Shown here one piece after another: positions 43,925 through 53,795 of a stretch of 64,000 bases of DNA; position 1 is the first letter of the stretch, and every line of letters starts with the position of its first letter. This DNA comes from G963677445 sp963677445 (lineage in GTDB: Bacteria > Bacteroidota > Ignavibacteria > Ignavibacteriales > Melioribacteraceae): positions 1-64,000 of the forward strand of contig CAXXGF010000073.1 in NCBI GenBank assembly GCA_963677445.2, given 5' to 3'. A program made the position numbers and the translations under genes. Below the pieces are notes generated by a model, which saw nothing but the letters and a program-made list of their open reading frames with translations, did no database searches and was not told the DNA's origin.

Positions 43925-45102
43925 TGAAATCAATTAAAGGAAAAAGTTTCATTTGGCTGATTTATCTTATAGTCTCTTCACAGGTATTTTCACAACATAC
44001 CGGGGAGACCAATTCGAAGGAATATTCAAACCGTTTTTTTATTCTTGACCTCGAATCTGATACTTGTGATATGCGAAGTTTTGAGAACCGCTTTTTTACA
44101 ACATATCCACATAATGATCCCACACGCGGCGACGTCGTTTATGACAGGGTGAAATGGGAAAATAAGGACTTGTTTCGAATGGAAAAAGGGACGGGACTTT
44201 TTGCCTGTATCAAAGCAAGAACAGATTACCTGGGATTTGATTCATTCAGATTTACTTCCAAGTCCTATTTTAATCTTAAAGAAAACGCGGAAAAAATCCT
44301 CTTTGTATATAAAGGGAAAATGCCATCGGAAAAGGGGATGTGGCCTGCCTGGTGGTTAAATGGCAGCAGGGAGAAGGAATGGACCTATACAGGAGTCGAA
44401 GAGAAACTGACAGACTCAATACTTGATCCATATTCAGGAAAAGGGGAGTTTTACAATACTTCAAGTCCCGTCAACTCCACCGACTGGCCTTCCGCTGGTG
44501 AAATAGATATGATCGAAACAATCAACGGTGATAATATTATTTATAATACACTGCACACCTGTCCCGGTATGTGTGATTCTGAATGGAATGGAGAGGGGCA
44601 GGTCATCAACTGCGCGAATGCCACCCGGGAAGACCCTAATTCAGGATGCAGCGGAAGGACATATAAATTGCCGGATGTCGAAGGTGTTTTCGCTATGGTT
44701 TGGGAAGAAGGAAAACTGCGGTTCTATTACTGGGGACCGGATGAAAATTTCAGGAATGAATCTGGTCCGCTTGGAATTAAGCCCGATCCAGAACAATGGG
44801 ACAGAACAAATCTGAAAAACAGTGTAAGGCTATTTGACGCGGATTGTGAGTGTGAAGATGAGCTGCATCATGAGTGGCAATGTAATGTCTGCGACGGGAG
44901 AGAGGGATGCGGCTTTATAAATATGAAGATGATATTTAACATCACTTTATGCGGAATCTGGGCAGGCGCTCATTTTGACGAATCGGAAAACCCGCTCAAA
45001 AATTGTCAGGAATATGTCAGAGGCGAAGGAAAGAAGATAATAAATAATCAATTCATAAGGATAGATTATGTAGCGGTGAGAAATCTTTCTGAAACTAAAT
45101 AG
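43924..45102 (+). CDS. GH16 beta-1,3(4)-glucanase of the fungal-like type
   Basis: The 392-residue protein has a signal peptide (cleaved after QVFSQ near 24) and a GH16 beta-jelly-roll. The catalytic motif is GEIDMIET (E193, D195, E198), the residues of the ExDxxE signature. Stretches such as GMWPAWWLNG, NTLHTCPGMC, FNITLCGIWAGAHF and NCQEYV, with many cysteines, recall the fungal-type endo-1,3(4)-glucanases (GH16_1) rather than the common bacterial laminarinases. There is no T9SS domain. Its start overlaps the GH30 stop by one base (TAATG). It probably attacks beta-1,3 or mixed-linkage glucan. Confidence 0.88.
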   Translation: MKSIKGKSFIWLIYLIVSSQVFSQHTGETNSKEYSNRFFILDLESDTCDMRSFENRFFTTYPHNDPTRGDVVYDRVKWENKDLFRMEKGTGLFACIKARTDYLGFDSFRFTSKSYFNLKENAEKILFVYKGKMPSEKGMWPAWWLNGSREKEWTYTGVEEKLTDSILDPYSGKGEFYNTSSPVNSTDWPSAGEIDMIETINGDNIIYNTLHTCPGMCDSEWNGEGQVINCANATREDPNSGCSGRTYKLPDVEGVFAMVWEEGKLRFYYWGPDENFRNESGPLGIKPDPEQWDRTNLKNSVRLFDADCECEDELHHEWQCNVCDGREGCGFINMKMIFNITLCGIWAGAHFDESENPLKNCQEYVRGEGKKIINNQFIRIDYVAVRNLSETK

Positions 45103-45140
45103 AAGAAAAAAGCTAAAATTTAACTCAGGCTGAAGAAAAG

Positions 45141-46277
45141 ATGGAAAAAAACAAGTTCGGAATATTACTCATATTATTTGCCCTGGTATGTTTTTTCGCA
45201 TCCGGATGCGGAAATAAAACAAGAGAATCGGATGACAGCAAAATGATTGATTTGAAAAAAATTAAAAAAGTACTCATGACAGGAAAAATCACAGAGAAAG
45301 AGAACCCCTTTACGATCAGAAAGTTCACACCATATACAGGGTCTGAGTGGCTTGGCAACGCGGTTTCATATGGATGTTACAGAGAAGGTCAGGCGCCGGG
45401 AGTAAAGGGCCCCTCAGAAACTGAAATACTTGAAGACCTGAACATCATCAGTAAACATTGGAAAATGATCAGGGTTTATGGAGCAGATAATGATTCCGAA
45501 AGAATCCTGAAGGTTATCAGGAAAAATAGTCTGCCGGTTAAAATGATGCTTGGCATCTGGATTGAAAATGAAACGGGCGATTCATTGAAGAGAGAGAATA
45601 ATATTCAGCAGGCGCTGAAAGGCATAGAACTGTGGAATAAATATTCTGATCTTATTTCAGCTATAAATGTGGGAAACGAAACACAGGTATTCTGGACGGG
45701 GCATAAAGTTGATGTCGATGATCTGGTCCGTTATATCCGGATTGTCAGGGCTAATACAACAGTTCCGGTAACCACCGCTGATGATTACAACTTCTGGAAT
45801 AAGGCTGAAAGCAGGAAGGTTTCTGAGGAAATCGATTTTATTGTCACACATATGTATCCTCTATGGAACGGTAAAACGCTTGATGAGTCTCGTGAGTGGA
45901 TGGATGACATCTTCAGCAGCCAGGTAAAAAAAACGCATCCGGATAAAGATATAGTTCTTGGCGAAATCGGCTGGGCCACAAAATATAATCCTGCGAAGAC
46001 CGGTCCGGGTGAACAGGGAACACTGATTAAAGGTGATGTGAGCCTGGAAGCGCAGGAAAAATTCCTGATTCAATTACACAAATGGACAATGGAGAACAAA
46101 GTTGTCACTTTCCTCTTTGAGGCTTTCGATGAACCGTGGAAAGGGGGAGGAGAAACAACCGGACCTGATGAAGTGGAAAAGAACTGGGGAGTTTTTTATA
46201 AAAACCGTTTCCCAAAAGAATCCTTTACAAATTATCTGAAAAGAATAGATGAATTACAATTACAGACTGAAAATTAA
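45141..46277 (+). CDS. GH17 beta-1,3-glucanase-like lipoprotein
   Basis: The 378-residue protein has a lipoprotein signal (ASGC, Cys near 23). Its GH17 TIM barrel has the acid/base in NVGNETQ (E180) and the nucleophile in LGEIGWAT (E275), in strands typical of the family. It is paralogous to the GH17 at 41284 but exported. The probable role is release of short oligosaccharides or glucosyl transfer on beta-1,3-glucan at the membrane. It is the last gene of the plus-strand run that starts at 42247, followed by an interval with a small ORF and REP-like hairpin. Confidence 0.88.
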   Translation: MEKNKFGILLILFALVCFFASGCGNKTRESDDSKMIDLKKIKKVLMTGKITEKENPFTIRKFTPYTGSEWLGNAVSYGCYREGQAPGVKGPSETEILEDLNIISKHWKMIRVYGADNDSERILKVIRKNSLPVKMMLGIWIENETGDSLKRENNIQQALKGIELWNKYSDLISAINVGNETQVFWTGHKVDVDDLVRYIRIVRANTTVPVTTADDYNFWNKAESRKVSEEIDFIVTHMYPLWNGKTLDESREWMDDIFSSQVKKTHPDKDIVLGEIGWATKYNPAKTGPGEQGTLIKGDVSLEAQEKFLIQLHKWTMENKVVTFLFEAFDEPWKGGGETTGPDEVEKNWGVFYKNRFPKESFTNYLKRIDELQLQTEN

Positions 46278-46315
46278 AATGATACTTTATTTAAAAATAT
46301 ATGTGAGGAGTTATA

Positions 46316-46405
46316 ATGGTTAATTCAAAAAAATATGTAATGGCGGATGGTTTTCATCGGACGGCCGTTGCGAAAATAAATCTTCTGGCTTATGAAGATT
46401 CATAG
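46316..46405 (+). CDS. Possible 29-aa ORF with strong ribosome binding site
   Basis: GTGAGGAG lies five bases before ATG, followed by 29 codons and TAG. The peptide starts MVNSKKYVMADGFHRTAV and contains no known motif. It lies between the lipoprotein GH17 and the large binding-protein gene. It may be a gene remnant, a leader peptide or chance; only the initiation signal supports it. Confidence 0.3.
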   Translation: MVNSKKYVMADGFHRTAVAKINLLAYEDS

Positions 46406-46470
46406 CTTTTATAACCTTATTATTGAATACAGAATTATATCCAGGCAGATAAATAAAAAATAAAAAAAAG

Positions 46471-46498
46471 TTTCGACAGGCGGGCAGGCCTGCCGAAA
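46471..46498. repeat. REP-like nested palindrome
   Basis: Outer arms TTTCG and CGAAA enclose the palindrome GGCAGGCCTGCC. It resembles repetitive extragenic palindromes. There is an A-rich stretch to the left, so it could also act as a terminator on the minus strand. Confidence 0.55.
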
Positions 46499-46565
46499 AC
46501 TATTTGAAGTAATTGATGGGATGTGTGCCATCTCAACGTCAAACAAAAAAAATAAAGGAAAGAAT

Positions 46566-49500
46566 ATGAAACTTACATTTAAAAATTTTCAATTGCTAAT
46601 ATATTTCCTTTTCGCGGTTAGTCTGAATTTCGCGCAGAATTCAGACTACTGCGAAACCCTCTCTTACCATTTCGGCAATCCTGCCGAAACAGCTTCGGTC
46701 ATTTATCTTACAATCACCAACCAGGACGCGACATCTATGTATGTTGAGATTGAATCGGGAGACGCAGACCCGGTAGATTTTCTTCTGATTACCGGTGGAA
46801 GCGGCGCGGTAATTTCTGATGAAATATATCCTGAGCCGGGAATAATCCGGAGAACAATGACCTGGACAGATCCCCCGGCAGATGTAATAATGAATATTTT
46901 ATGGAGTAAGGAATCATTTTCGGGTAACTGGATGTTGAGCGCGGAAGACATTACGGTTCCTTTCGCGGCCAGTTGTTCCGTTGGACCGGCATATACAGTT
47001 AATGTGGATTTTGAACCGGACGGACTGGGCGCGGAATGGGAATGGTCTGTTCAGGAAAATTATGATAATCCTCCATTGGAAATTGTTGAAAATCCCGATA
47101 CAACAGGAGCAAATACCTCCGCGACAGCGGCAAAATTTACGGCGAGAGTGACAGGCCAGCCATGGGCCCTGGTATACACAGACGATATTGAAACTTTCAA
47201 ATTTGACGTTAATAATTCGATTGTTAAGATTATGGTTAACAAACCTGTAATCAGCAATATAACGGTTAAATTTGAGGGTGGAAGCAGCCCGGCAGTGGAA
47301 TTACAGATACCTAATACTGTGACCAATGAATGGGAAGAACTGGAGTTTGATTTTTCCGGTTATATCGGGAATAACTATGGCCGACTGGTGATAATCCCCG
47401 ACTTTGATGCGAGAACACAGGAAAATATAATTTACTTTGATAATATTCAGATTCCGGAAGGTAATTACGCTCCTCCCGCAGTTCCGACAGTCGCGGCTCC
47501 TGCACCGACAGCGAACGCTGAAGATGTAATTTCAATGTTCAGCAATGCTTATACAAATGTCCCGGTTGATACCTGGTCAGCTTCATGGGATCAGGCGGAT
47601 CTTGAAGATATTCAGATTGCCGGAGATGATACCAAACTTTACACAAATCTTGTATACGCCGGAATAGAATTTACTTCTCAGCCAATCGACGCAACTGAAA
47701 TGACTCACTTTCATATGGATTTCTGGACTCCCGATCCGACTGCTTTACCGGCAGTATTTAAAATTAAACTGGTAGATTTCGGAGCTGACGGCCTCTATGG
47801 CGGAGGTAATGATTCAGAGCATGAACTTACATTTGACGCGGGAACAACTCCCGCTCTTTTAAGTGGAGAATGGGTTAGTTTTGATATTCCGATGGCTTCA
47901 TTTTCAGGGCTTGCTGAAAGCGCTCACCTCGCGCAGATGATCATCTCAGGTGATCCGAATACCGTTTACCTTGATAATATCTATTTTTATGAGGGTGAAG
48001 TGGTTGTAAGTTATTATAATGCTGATTTTGAACCGGATGGAATCGGCGCCGACTGGGAATGGATTGTTTCAGAAAATGATGACAATCCTCCTCTGGAATT
48101 CGTAGCCAACCCTTCAACTGGCGGAATAAACAGTTCCGCGACAGTCGCAAAATTCACAGCGAGATTAACCGGACAGCAATGGGCGTTAACTTTTACTGAT
48201 GATCTGGCTCCCTTTGAATTTAACAATATGAATTCCACCTTTAAGATCATGATCCATAAAACTGTTATCAGTAATGTCGGGGTCAAGTTTGAAGGGGGAG
48301 GAAGTGTGCCGATAGAAATACAGATTCCAAATACCGTAACTGACGAATGGGAAGAAATGGTTTTTGATTTTTCGGCGGCAATCGGAAACAGCTATACAAA
48401 ACTTGTGATCATACCTGATTTTAACGAGAGAACTCAGGAGAATATTATTTATTTTGACAATATTCAATTGCCCGCAGGAAATGTGACTCCTCCGGTAGTT
48501 CCGACGGTAGCGGCTCCTTCACCGACCATGCCCGCGTCATCTGTAATTTCACTTTTCAGCAATGAATATACCGATGTTCTTGTTGATACATGGTCGGCAG
48601 AATGGGACCAGGCGGATGTAGAAGATGTTCAGATCGCCGGTAACGATACCAAGTTATATACCAACCTGCTCTATGCGGGAATAGAATTTGTTTACCAGCC
48701 TGTCGACGCTACAAATATGACACATTTCCGTATGGATTTCTGGACACCCGATCCTCCCGCCGTATTTAAAGTTAAATTAGTCGATTTCGGCGCAGACGGC
48801 ATTTATGGCGGCGGTGATGACACCGAACATGAACTTGTGCTCGACGCGAATACAACTCCGGGACTGTTAAGTAAAGAATGGGTCAGCCTTGATATGCTCA
48901 TGTCAGATTTTACCGGACTCGCTTCAGTTGAACATCTTGCGCAACTGATAATTTCAGGCGATCCTAATACAGTTTATCTTGATAATATTTTGTTCTATGG
49001 AGAAAACACTGTAACGACAGTTGATTTTTCTGTAACAGAGGGCTGGAATCTTCTTTCATATCCGCTGCTGGAAACTGATATGTCTGTTTCCACTCTTTTC
49101 CCCGGCGCGACATCCTCGGCATATTCATTCGATAACGGTTATACACCGGTTGATTATTTAAATAATGGAGAAGGTTACTGGGTAAAATTTGACGCTGCCG
49201 AGCAGTTTACGGCAGAAGGGGATGAACCCACAGGTGACCTTAGTCTGAGCGAAGGCTGGAATATGATTGGTGTTTATAATGAAACTGTTAGTGTATCCAA
49301 TATTATTACCGAACCGGCAGGTATACTATCTTCCTCTTTTTATGAATTCACCTCAGGTTACGAGGTAGCCGATAACCTGGTTCCGGGAAAAGGATACTGG
49401 ATAAAATCATCACAGGCCGGAAATATTCTAATGGTTGTCGAACCCAAACATGGCAGGCCGGTTAATATGGTTAATTCCGAATGGGGAAAAATAACTGTCA

Positions 49501-50087
49501 CCGACGCGGAAGGAAACTCAAAAGTGTTATATGTTTCAGATGAATCGGCAAATGGCTTTGAACTTCCCCCCGTTCCTCCGGCAGGCGCTTTTGATGTGCG
49601 TTTTTCAACAGGTTCTTATGTCGAAAGTCTTTCTTCGGGCCTCCTCGATATTATGCTTAATTCAGTTGCTTATCCGGTCAAAATATCAGTTGACGGAACA
49701 GATATCATGATTAAAGATAAAGTAAACGGTCAACTGGTAAATAACAATCTGAGTTCGGGAGATGAAATCATTATCACCAACAGCAATGTAAATGTGATTG
49801 AAGTTTCATCACTTGTCATACCGGAAGAATATACGCTTGAACAGAATTATCCAAATCCTTTCAACCCGACAACAAATATAAAATTCTCTGTGCCGACAGA
49901 TTCAAAGATTGTTCTCGCGGTATATAATGTGCTTGGCGAGAAAGTTATGGAGTTGATCGATAGTAAATTTGAAGCCGGGGTTCACAATGTAACTTTTGAC
50001 GCTTCACACCTCAGTTCCGGAATGTATCTCTACAGACTGGAAGCAGGCGATTTTGTTGAAGTTAAGAAAATGATGTTAATGAAATAA
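46566..50087 (+). CDS. Large secreted two-repeat carbohydrate-binding-like protein with T9SS domain
   Basis: The ATG at 46566 follows AAAGGAAAG and opens a signal peptide (cleaved after NFAQ near 24). The 1173-residue protein holds two tandem copies of a two-part unit. Part A is about 150 residues beginning near VDFEPDGLGAEWEW, and part B is about 170 residues near VPTVAAPAPTANAEDVISM. Together they span roughly residues 145-815. A GWNLLSYP-type region follows (about 820-950), then a T9SS domain (NYPNPFNPTTNI, ending KMMLMK). No catalytic motif was seen. Units with this look occur next to GH16 laminarinases in Bacteroidota, so I infer a surface glucan-binding protein. Confidence 0.75.
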   Translation: MKLTFKNFQLLIYFLFAVSLNFAQNSDYCETLSYHFGNPAETASVIYLTITNQDATSMYVEIESGDADPVDFLLITGGSGAVISDEIYPEPGIIRRTMTWTDPPADVIMNILWSKESFSGNWMLSAEDITVPFAASCSVGPAYTVNVDFEPDGLGAEWEWSVQENYDNPPLEIVENPDTTGANTSATAAKFTARVTGQPWALVYTDDIETFKFDVNNSIVKIMVNKPVISNITVKFEGGSSPAVELQIPNTVTNEWEELEFDFSGYIGNNYGRLVIIPDFDARTQENIIYFDNIQIPEGNYAPPAVPTVAAPAPTANAEDVISMFSNAYTNVPVDTWSASWDQADLEDIQIAGDDTKLYTNLVYAGIEFTSQPIDATEMTHFHMDFWTPDPTALPAVFKIKLVDFGADGLYGGGNDSEHELTFDAGTTPALLSGEWVSFDIPMASFSGLAESAHLAQMIISGDPNTVYLDNIYFYEGEVVVSYYNADFEPDGIGADWEWIVSENDDNPPLEFVANPSTGGINSSATVAKFTARLTGQQWALTFTDDLAPFEFNNMNSTFKIMIHKTVISNVGVKFEGGGSVPIEIQIPNTVTDEWEEMVFDFSAAIGNSYTKLVIIPDFNERTQENIIYFDNIQLPAGNVTPPVVPTVAAPSPTMPASSVISLFSNEYTDVLVDTWSAEWDQADVEDVQIAGNDTKLYTNLLYAGIEFVYQPVDATNMTHFRMDFWTPDPPAVFKVKLVDFGADGIYGGGDDTEHELVLDANTTPGLLSKEWVSLDMLMSDFTGLASVEHLAQLIISGDPNTVYLDNILFYGENTVTTVDFSVTEGWNLLSYPLLETDMSVSTLFPGATSSAYSFDNGYTPVDYLNNGEGYWVKFDAAEQFTAEGDEPTGDLSLSEGWNMIGVYNETVSVSNIITEPAGILSSSFYEFTSGYEVADNLVPGKGYWIKSSQAGNILMVVEPKHGRPVNMVNSEWGKITVTDAEGNSKVLYVSDESANGFELPPVPPAGAFDVRFSTGSYVESLSSGLLDIMLNSVAYPVKISVDGTDIMIKDKVNGQLVNNNLSSGDEIIITNSNVNVIEVSSLVIPEEYTLEQNYPNPFNPTTNIKFSVPTDSKIVLAVYNVLGEKVMELIDSKFEAGVHNVTFDASHLSSGMYLYRLEAGDFVEVKKMMLMK

Positions 50088-50106
50088 TATAAAAGTCTCA
50101 CTCTAT

Positions 50107-50134
50107 GAGCCGGCTTTTTTCTTGTAGCCGGCTC
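50107..50134 (+). terminator. Rho-independent terminator after the binding-protein gene
   Basis: A 9-bp perfect stem GAGCCGGCT / AGCCGGCTC with a 10-base T-rich loop, followed by TGTTTTAATTT, 20 bp past the stop codon. Confidence 0.8.
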
Positions 50135-50307
50135 TGTTTTAATTTATGTTATACATCAGGTAATAAAATTTGAATTTTATTTCGAGAGCTTAGATGAATT
50201 ATTGAAATTAGAAGCTCTCTTAAGGGAGTAAAAAAATTGATCAGGATCAATAAACAGTAATCAGGATTATTTTGAATATCGAATAAAAATAAGGTTTTGA
50301 AATTATT

Positions 50308-53300
50308 ATGTATAATGAAGCAATATATTCAGGTGAACAGAATTTATACAAAAACGTTGAAAATGTTGAAGGTTCATATATTGAAATAGAGGGAGATCTG
50401 TTTTACAGGATAAGCAACTTTGATAAAATGGATCCCTTTTTCATAAACATTGTAAGCGGATCGGATCATTGGATATATATCTCGAGCAGAGGAGGAATAA
50501 CCGCCGGGAGAAAAAATCCTGATAACTCTCTTTTCCCATATTACACTGATGATATTATCCATGAATCGGGCGAAACAACCGGGAGCAAAACAATAATAAA
50601 AGTTACTTCAGGTGAAAAAACATACCTGTGGGAACCTCTGTCTGAAAAATATGAGGGGATCTATCATGTTACAAGGAATATTTACAAGAATATTCCCGGC
50701 ACAAAGATCTTATTTGAAGAGACAAATCACAAATTTAACCTGACTTATCAGTATTGCTGGACCACCAGTGAAAAATTTGGTTTTGTAAAAACATCCGGTT
50801 TGAAATACAACGGAAAGCAAAGCATTAAGGTTGAATTACTTGATGGAATAATGAATATACTTCCCGCCGGTGTTTATCAGCAGATGCAAACCGAATTCAG
50901 CACACTTCTCGACGGGTATAAAAAAAATGAACTTGAGAGAAGCTCCGGAATCGGCATATACGCGCTCAGCTCCCTGCAATCGGACAGAGCTGAACCGGGA
51001 GAAGCGCTCTTCGCCACACTGGTATGGTCATCCGGTATAAATGTTGAAAAATATCTGCTCTCCTCAGGACAGTTGCCCGCGTTCAGGAAGAATATGCCAA
51101 TTAAAAACGAATCTGAAGTGAAGGGGATAAGAGGAGCATATTTTATAAATTCCACCATTTCCCTAAAACCTGAAGAACAGAAAAAATGGTTTATTACCGC
51201 GGAAATCAATCAAAATATCGGTGATCTGATCCACCTGAAAAAACTGATCGGTGATAACCGTGCCGGGGATTTGCTCCTCACAGATATAAATTTAAGCACA
51301 GAGCGGCTTAAAAAAATTGTATCACAGGGGGACGGGCTTCAGCTGACCGGGAAAAAGCTGAATTCATCAAGGCATTTTGCGAACACTCTCTTTAATCTTA
51401 TGAGAGGAGGTATTTTTGATAACTCATATCTGATAAATAAAGCAGATTTTATTTTATTTCTCGGGAAAACCAACCCCTATGTGCTGGAAGCTAATAAAGA
51501 ATTCATCAATACGCTTAAAAATGAGATCAGTCATTCCGCGCTGATAAAGGCTGTTAGGAAACAGGGGGATAAACATTTTACGAAACTCGCGCTGGAATAT
51601 CTGCCTCTTACATTCAGCCGCAGACATGGTGACCCAAGTCGTCCGTGGAACCGTTTTTCCATTGAAATAAAAGATAAGAAAAATGAGAAGATCCTGAACT
51701 ACCAGGGCAACTGGCGCGATATATTTCAGAATTGGGAGGCGCTGGCGCTTTCTTATCCAGGATTTATCGAATCAATGATAACAAAATTTCTTAATGCTTC
51801 AACCGCCGATGGTTACAATCCTTACAGAGTCACAAGAGAAGGTTTTGACTGGGAAGTTCAGGAACCTCATAATCCCTGGTCAAATATCGGGTACTGGGGT
51901 GATCACCAGATTATTTATCTTCTTAAATTGCTTGAACTTTCCAGGCAGTTTAATCCGGGGAAACTGGAAGAATTCATAAACGAGGAAATATTTTCTTACG
52001 CGAACTTACCATACAGAATTAAGTCTTACAATGATATTTTGAAAGACCCGCAGTCCACTATTGAATTCGACGAGGAGCTTGATAGTTTCATTCGAAAAGA
52101 GATGGAATTGCATGGCGCTGATTCGGCATTCCTTAAAAAAGCTGACCATACACTGGTTCAGGTTAACATGGTAGAAAAACTTCTGATAACTCTCCTCGTG
52201 AAATTATCCAATTTTATCCCCGGGGGGGGCATCTGGCTTAATACACAAAGACCTGAATGGAACGACGCGAATAATGCCCTGGTGGGGAATGGTATATCTA
52301 TGGTTACAGTCTATTATATCAGACGCTACCTTTCATTTATGAAAGACTTTATAAAATCGGATGAAGAAAGGGACTATATTCTCTCAAAAGAGGCAGCGCT
52401 GTTTTTTAATGATATTTTTAGCGCGCTTAATTATGCCCGCCAGGATAATGTTTCTTTGTCTGATAATAAAGAGAGAAAAATCGTTGTCGACAGACTTGGT
52501 AATGCCGGTTCTGATTACAGAACCAGTATTTATAATAAAGGTTTTTCAGGTGAAAAGAAAAAAATATCGGGCGGAGAGCTCTCGGAATTTTTTAATGTTT
52601 GTCTCGAAGTAACCGATGGGACGATCAGGGCCAATAAAAGGGGTGATGATCTATATCATTCTTATAATATTATAAACTTTCAGGGGAATGAAATTAAAGT
52701 AACTCATCTTTATGAGATGCTGGAAGGGCAGGTGGCTGTTTTAAGCTCAGGCATTTTAACTCTGGAGGAAACTATTAAATTGCTTTCGGCGCTCAGAAAA
52801 AGCAAACTTTACAGGAAAGATCAGAATAGTTATATTCTCTATCCTGAAAAGAGGCTTCCTTCTTATATGGAAAAGAACAACATTCCCAGGGCCGCTATCG
52901 ACAGATCAGAACTCTTGCTAAAGCTTGTAAGCTCCGAAAATCGTGAAATTGTTTACCAGGATGAGTACGGTCAGTTCCATTTTCAGGCGGATATAATCAA
53001 CGCGAACCATTTAAAGAACAAACTTGATGAAATAACTGAACCGGGACTGAGAACCCTTGCCGGAATAGAACGTGATATTATTGCCGGCATTTATGAGGAA
53101 ATATTTAACCATAAAGAATTTACCGGCAGAGCCAATACTTTCTATAAATATGAAGGTCTCGGTTCCATATACTGGCACATGGTTTCAAAACTGCTTCTGG
53201 CTGTTCAGGAAGTATATTTCAGCGCTGCAGAAAAATCAACGGATAAAAATCAACTGTTGACATTAAGGAAATTTTATTATGAAATAAAAGAGGGAATTGG

Positions 53301-53775
53301 TGTGAATAAATCTCCCGAACTTTACGGGGCTTTCCCTACGGACCCCTATTCCCATACACCATCATTCGCGGGAGTTCAGCAGCCCGGAATGACCGGGCAG
53401 GTGAAGGAAGACTTCATTTCGAGAATGAGAGAGCTGGGTGTTCATGTTGAAAACGGAAGAATAATATTTCGCCCAGAGCTACTGAAAACAGAGGAATTTC
53501 TGAATAGCGCCGGTGAATTTATTTACTACAACCAGGAGGGGGAAAAAGAAAAAACAGGGGTTGGACAAAATTCATGCGCCTTTACCTATTGTCAGGTTCC
53601 CTTCATTTATAATATTGCTGATGAAAACCGGGTAGTTATCCACTCAAATGGGTCGGAAAAAGTTCATAATGATGGAATGAAACTGGACTCAAATACCAGC
53701 CGGTCGATATTCAACCGGGAAGGTAAGATCAGAAAAGTTGAAATATTTATTAATCGTTCAAGCTTTATTGATTGA
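50308..53775 (+). CDS. Cytosolic GH94-like phosphorylase, probably beta-1,3-oligoglucan phosphorylase (GH161/GH149 type)
   Basis: The 1155-residue protein has no signal peptide. Residues about 1-340 form the N-terminal beta-sandwich of glucoside phosphorylases, with WIYISSRGG near 50. An (alpha/alpha)6 barrel follows, with LPLTFSRRHGDPSRPWNRF near 435 and GNWRDIFQNWEALALSYP near 470. The catalytic Asp is in RPEWNDANNALVG (D653). This length and the WND context match the GH161 and GH149 phosphorylases of beta-1,3-glucan better than the 800-residue GH94 cellobiose enzymes. It would split imported laminari-oligosaccharides with phosphate to glucose-1-phosphate. The assignment comes from motifs and context, not a profile search. 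Confidence 0.8.
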   Translation: MYNEAIYSGEQNLYKNVENVEGSYIEIEGDLFYRISNFDKMDPFFINIVSGSDHWIYISSRGGITAGRKNPDNSLFPYYTDDIIHESGETTGSKTIIKVTSGEKTYLWEPLSEKYEGIYHVTRNIYKNIPGTKILFEETNHKFNLTYQYCWTTSEKFGFVKTSGLKYNGKQSIKVELLDGIMNILPAGVYQQMQTEFSTLLDGYKKNELERSSGIGIYALSSLQSDRAEPGEALFATLVWSSGINVEKYLLSSGQLPAFRKNMPIKNESEVKGIRGAYFINSTISLKPEEQKKWFITAEINQNIGDLIHLKKLIGDNRAGDLLLTDINLSTERLKKIVSQGDGLQLTGKKLNSSRHFANTLFNLMRGGIFDNSYLINKADFILFLGKTNPYVLEANKEFINTLKNEISHSALIKAVRKQGDKHFTKLALEYLPLTFSRRHGDPSRPWNRFSIEIKDKKNEKILNYQGNWRDIFQNWEALALSYPGFIESMITKFLNASTADGYNPYRVTREGFDWEVQEPHNPWSNIGYWGDHQIIYLLKLLELSRQFNPGKLEEFINEEIFSYANLPYRIKSYNDILKDPQSTIEFDEELDSFIRKEMELHGADSAFLKKADHTLVQVNMVEKLLITLLVKLSNFIPGGGIWLNTQRPEWNDANNALVGNGISMVTVYYIRRYLSFMKDFIKSDEERDYILSKEAALFFNDIFSALNYARQDNVSLSDNKERKIVVDRLGNAGSDYRTSIYNKGFSGEKKKISGGELSEFFNVCLEVTDGTIRANKRGDDLYHSYNIINFQGNEIKVTHLYEMLEGQVAVLSSGILTLEETIKLLSALRKSKLYRKDQNSYILYPEKRLPSYMEKNNIPRAAIDRSELLLKLVSSENREIVYQDEYGQFHFQADIINANHLKNKLDEITEPGLRTLAGIERDIIAGIYEEIFNHKEFTGRANTFYKYEGLGSIYWHMVSKLLLAVQEVYFSAAEKSTDKNQLLTLRKFYYEIKEGIGVNKSPELYGAFPTDPYSHTPSFAGVQQPGMTGQVKEDFISRMRELGVHVENGRIIFRPELLKTEEFLNSAGEFIYYNQEGEKEKTGVGQNSCAFTYCQVPFIYNIADENRVVIHSNGSEKVHNDGMKLDSNTSRSIFNREGKIRKVEIFINRSSFID

Positions 53776-53795
53776 ATAATACTACAGGAAAAAAA

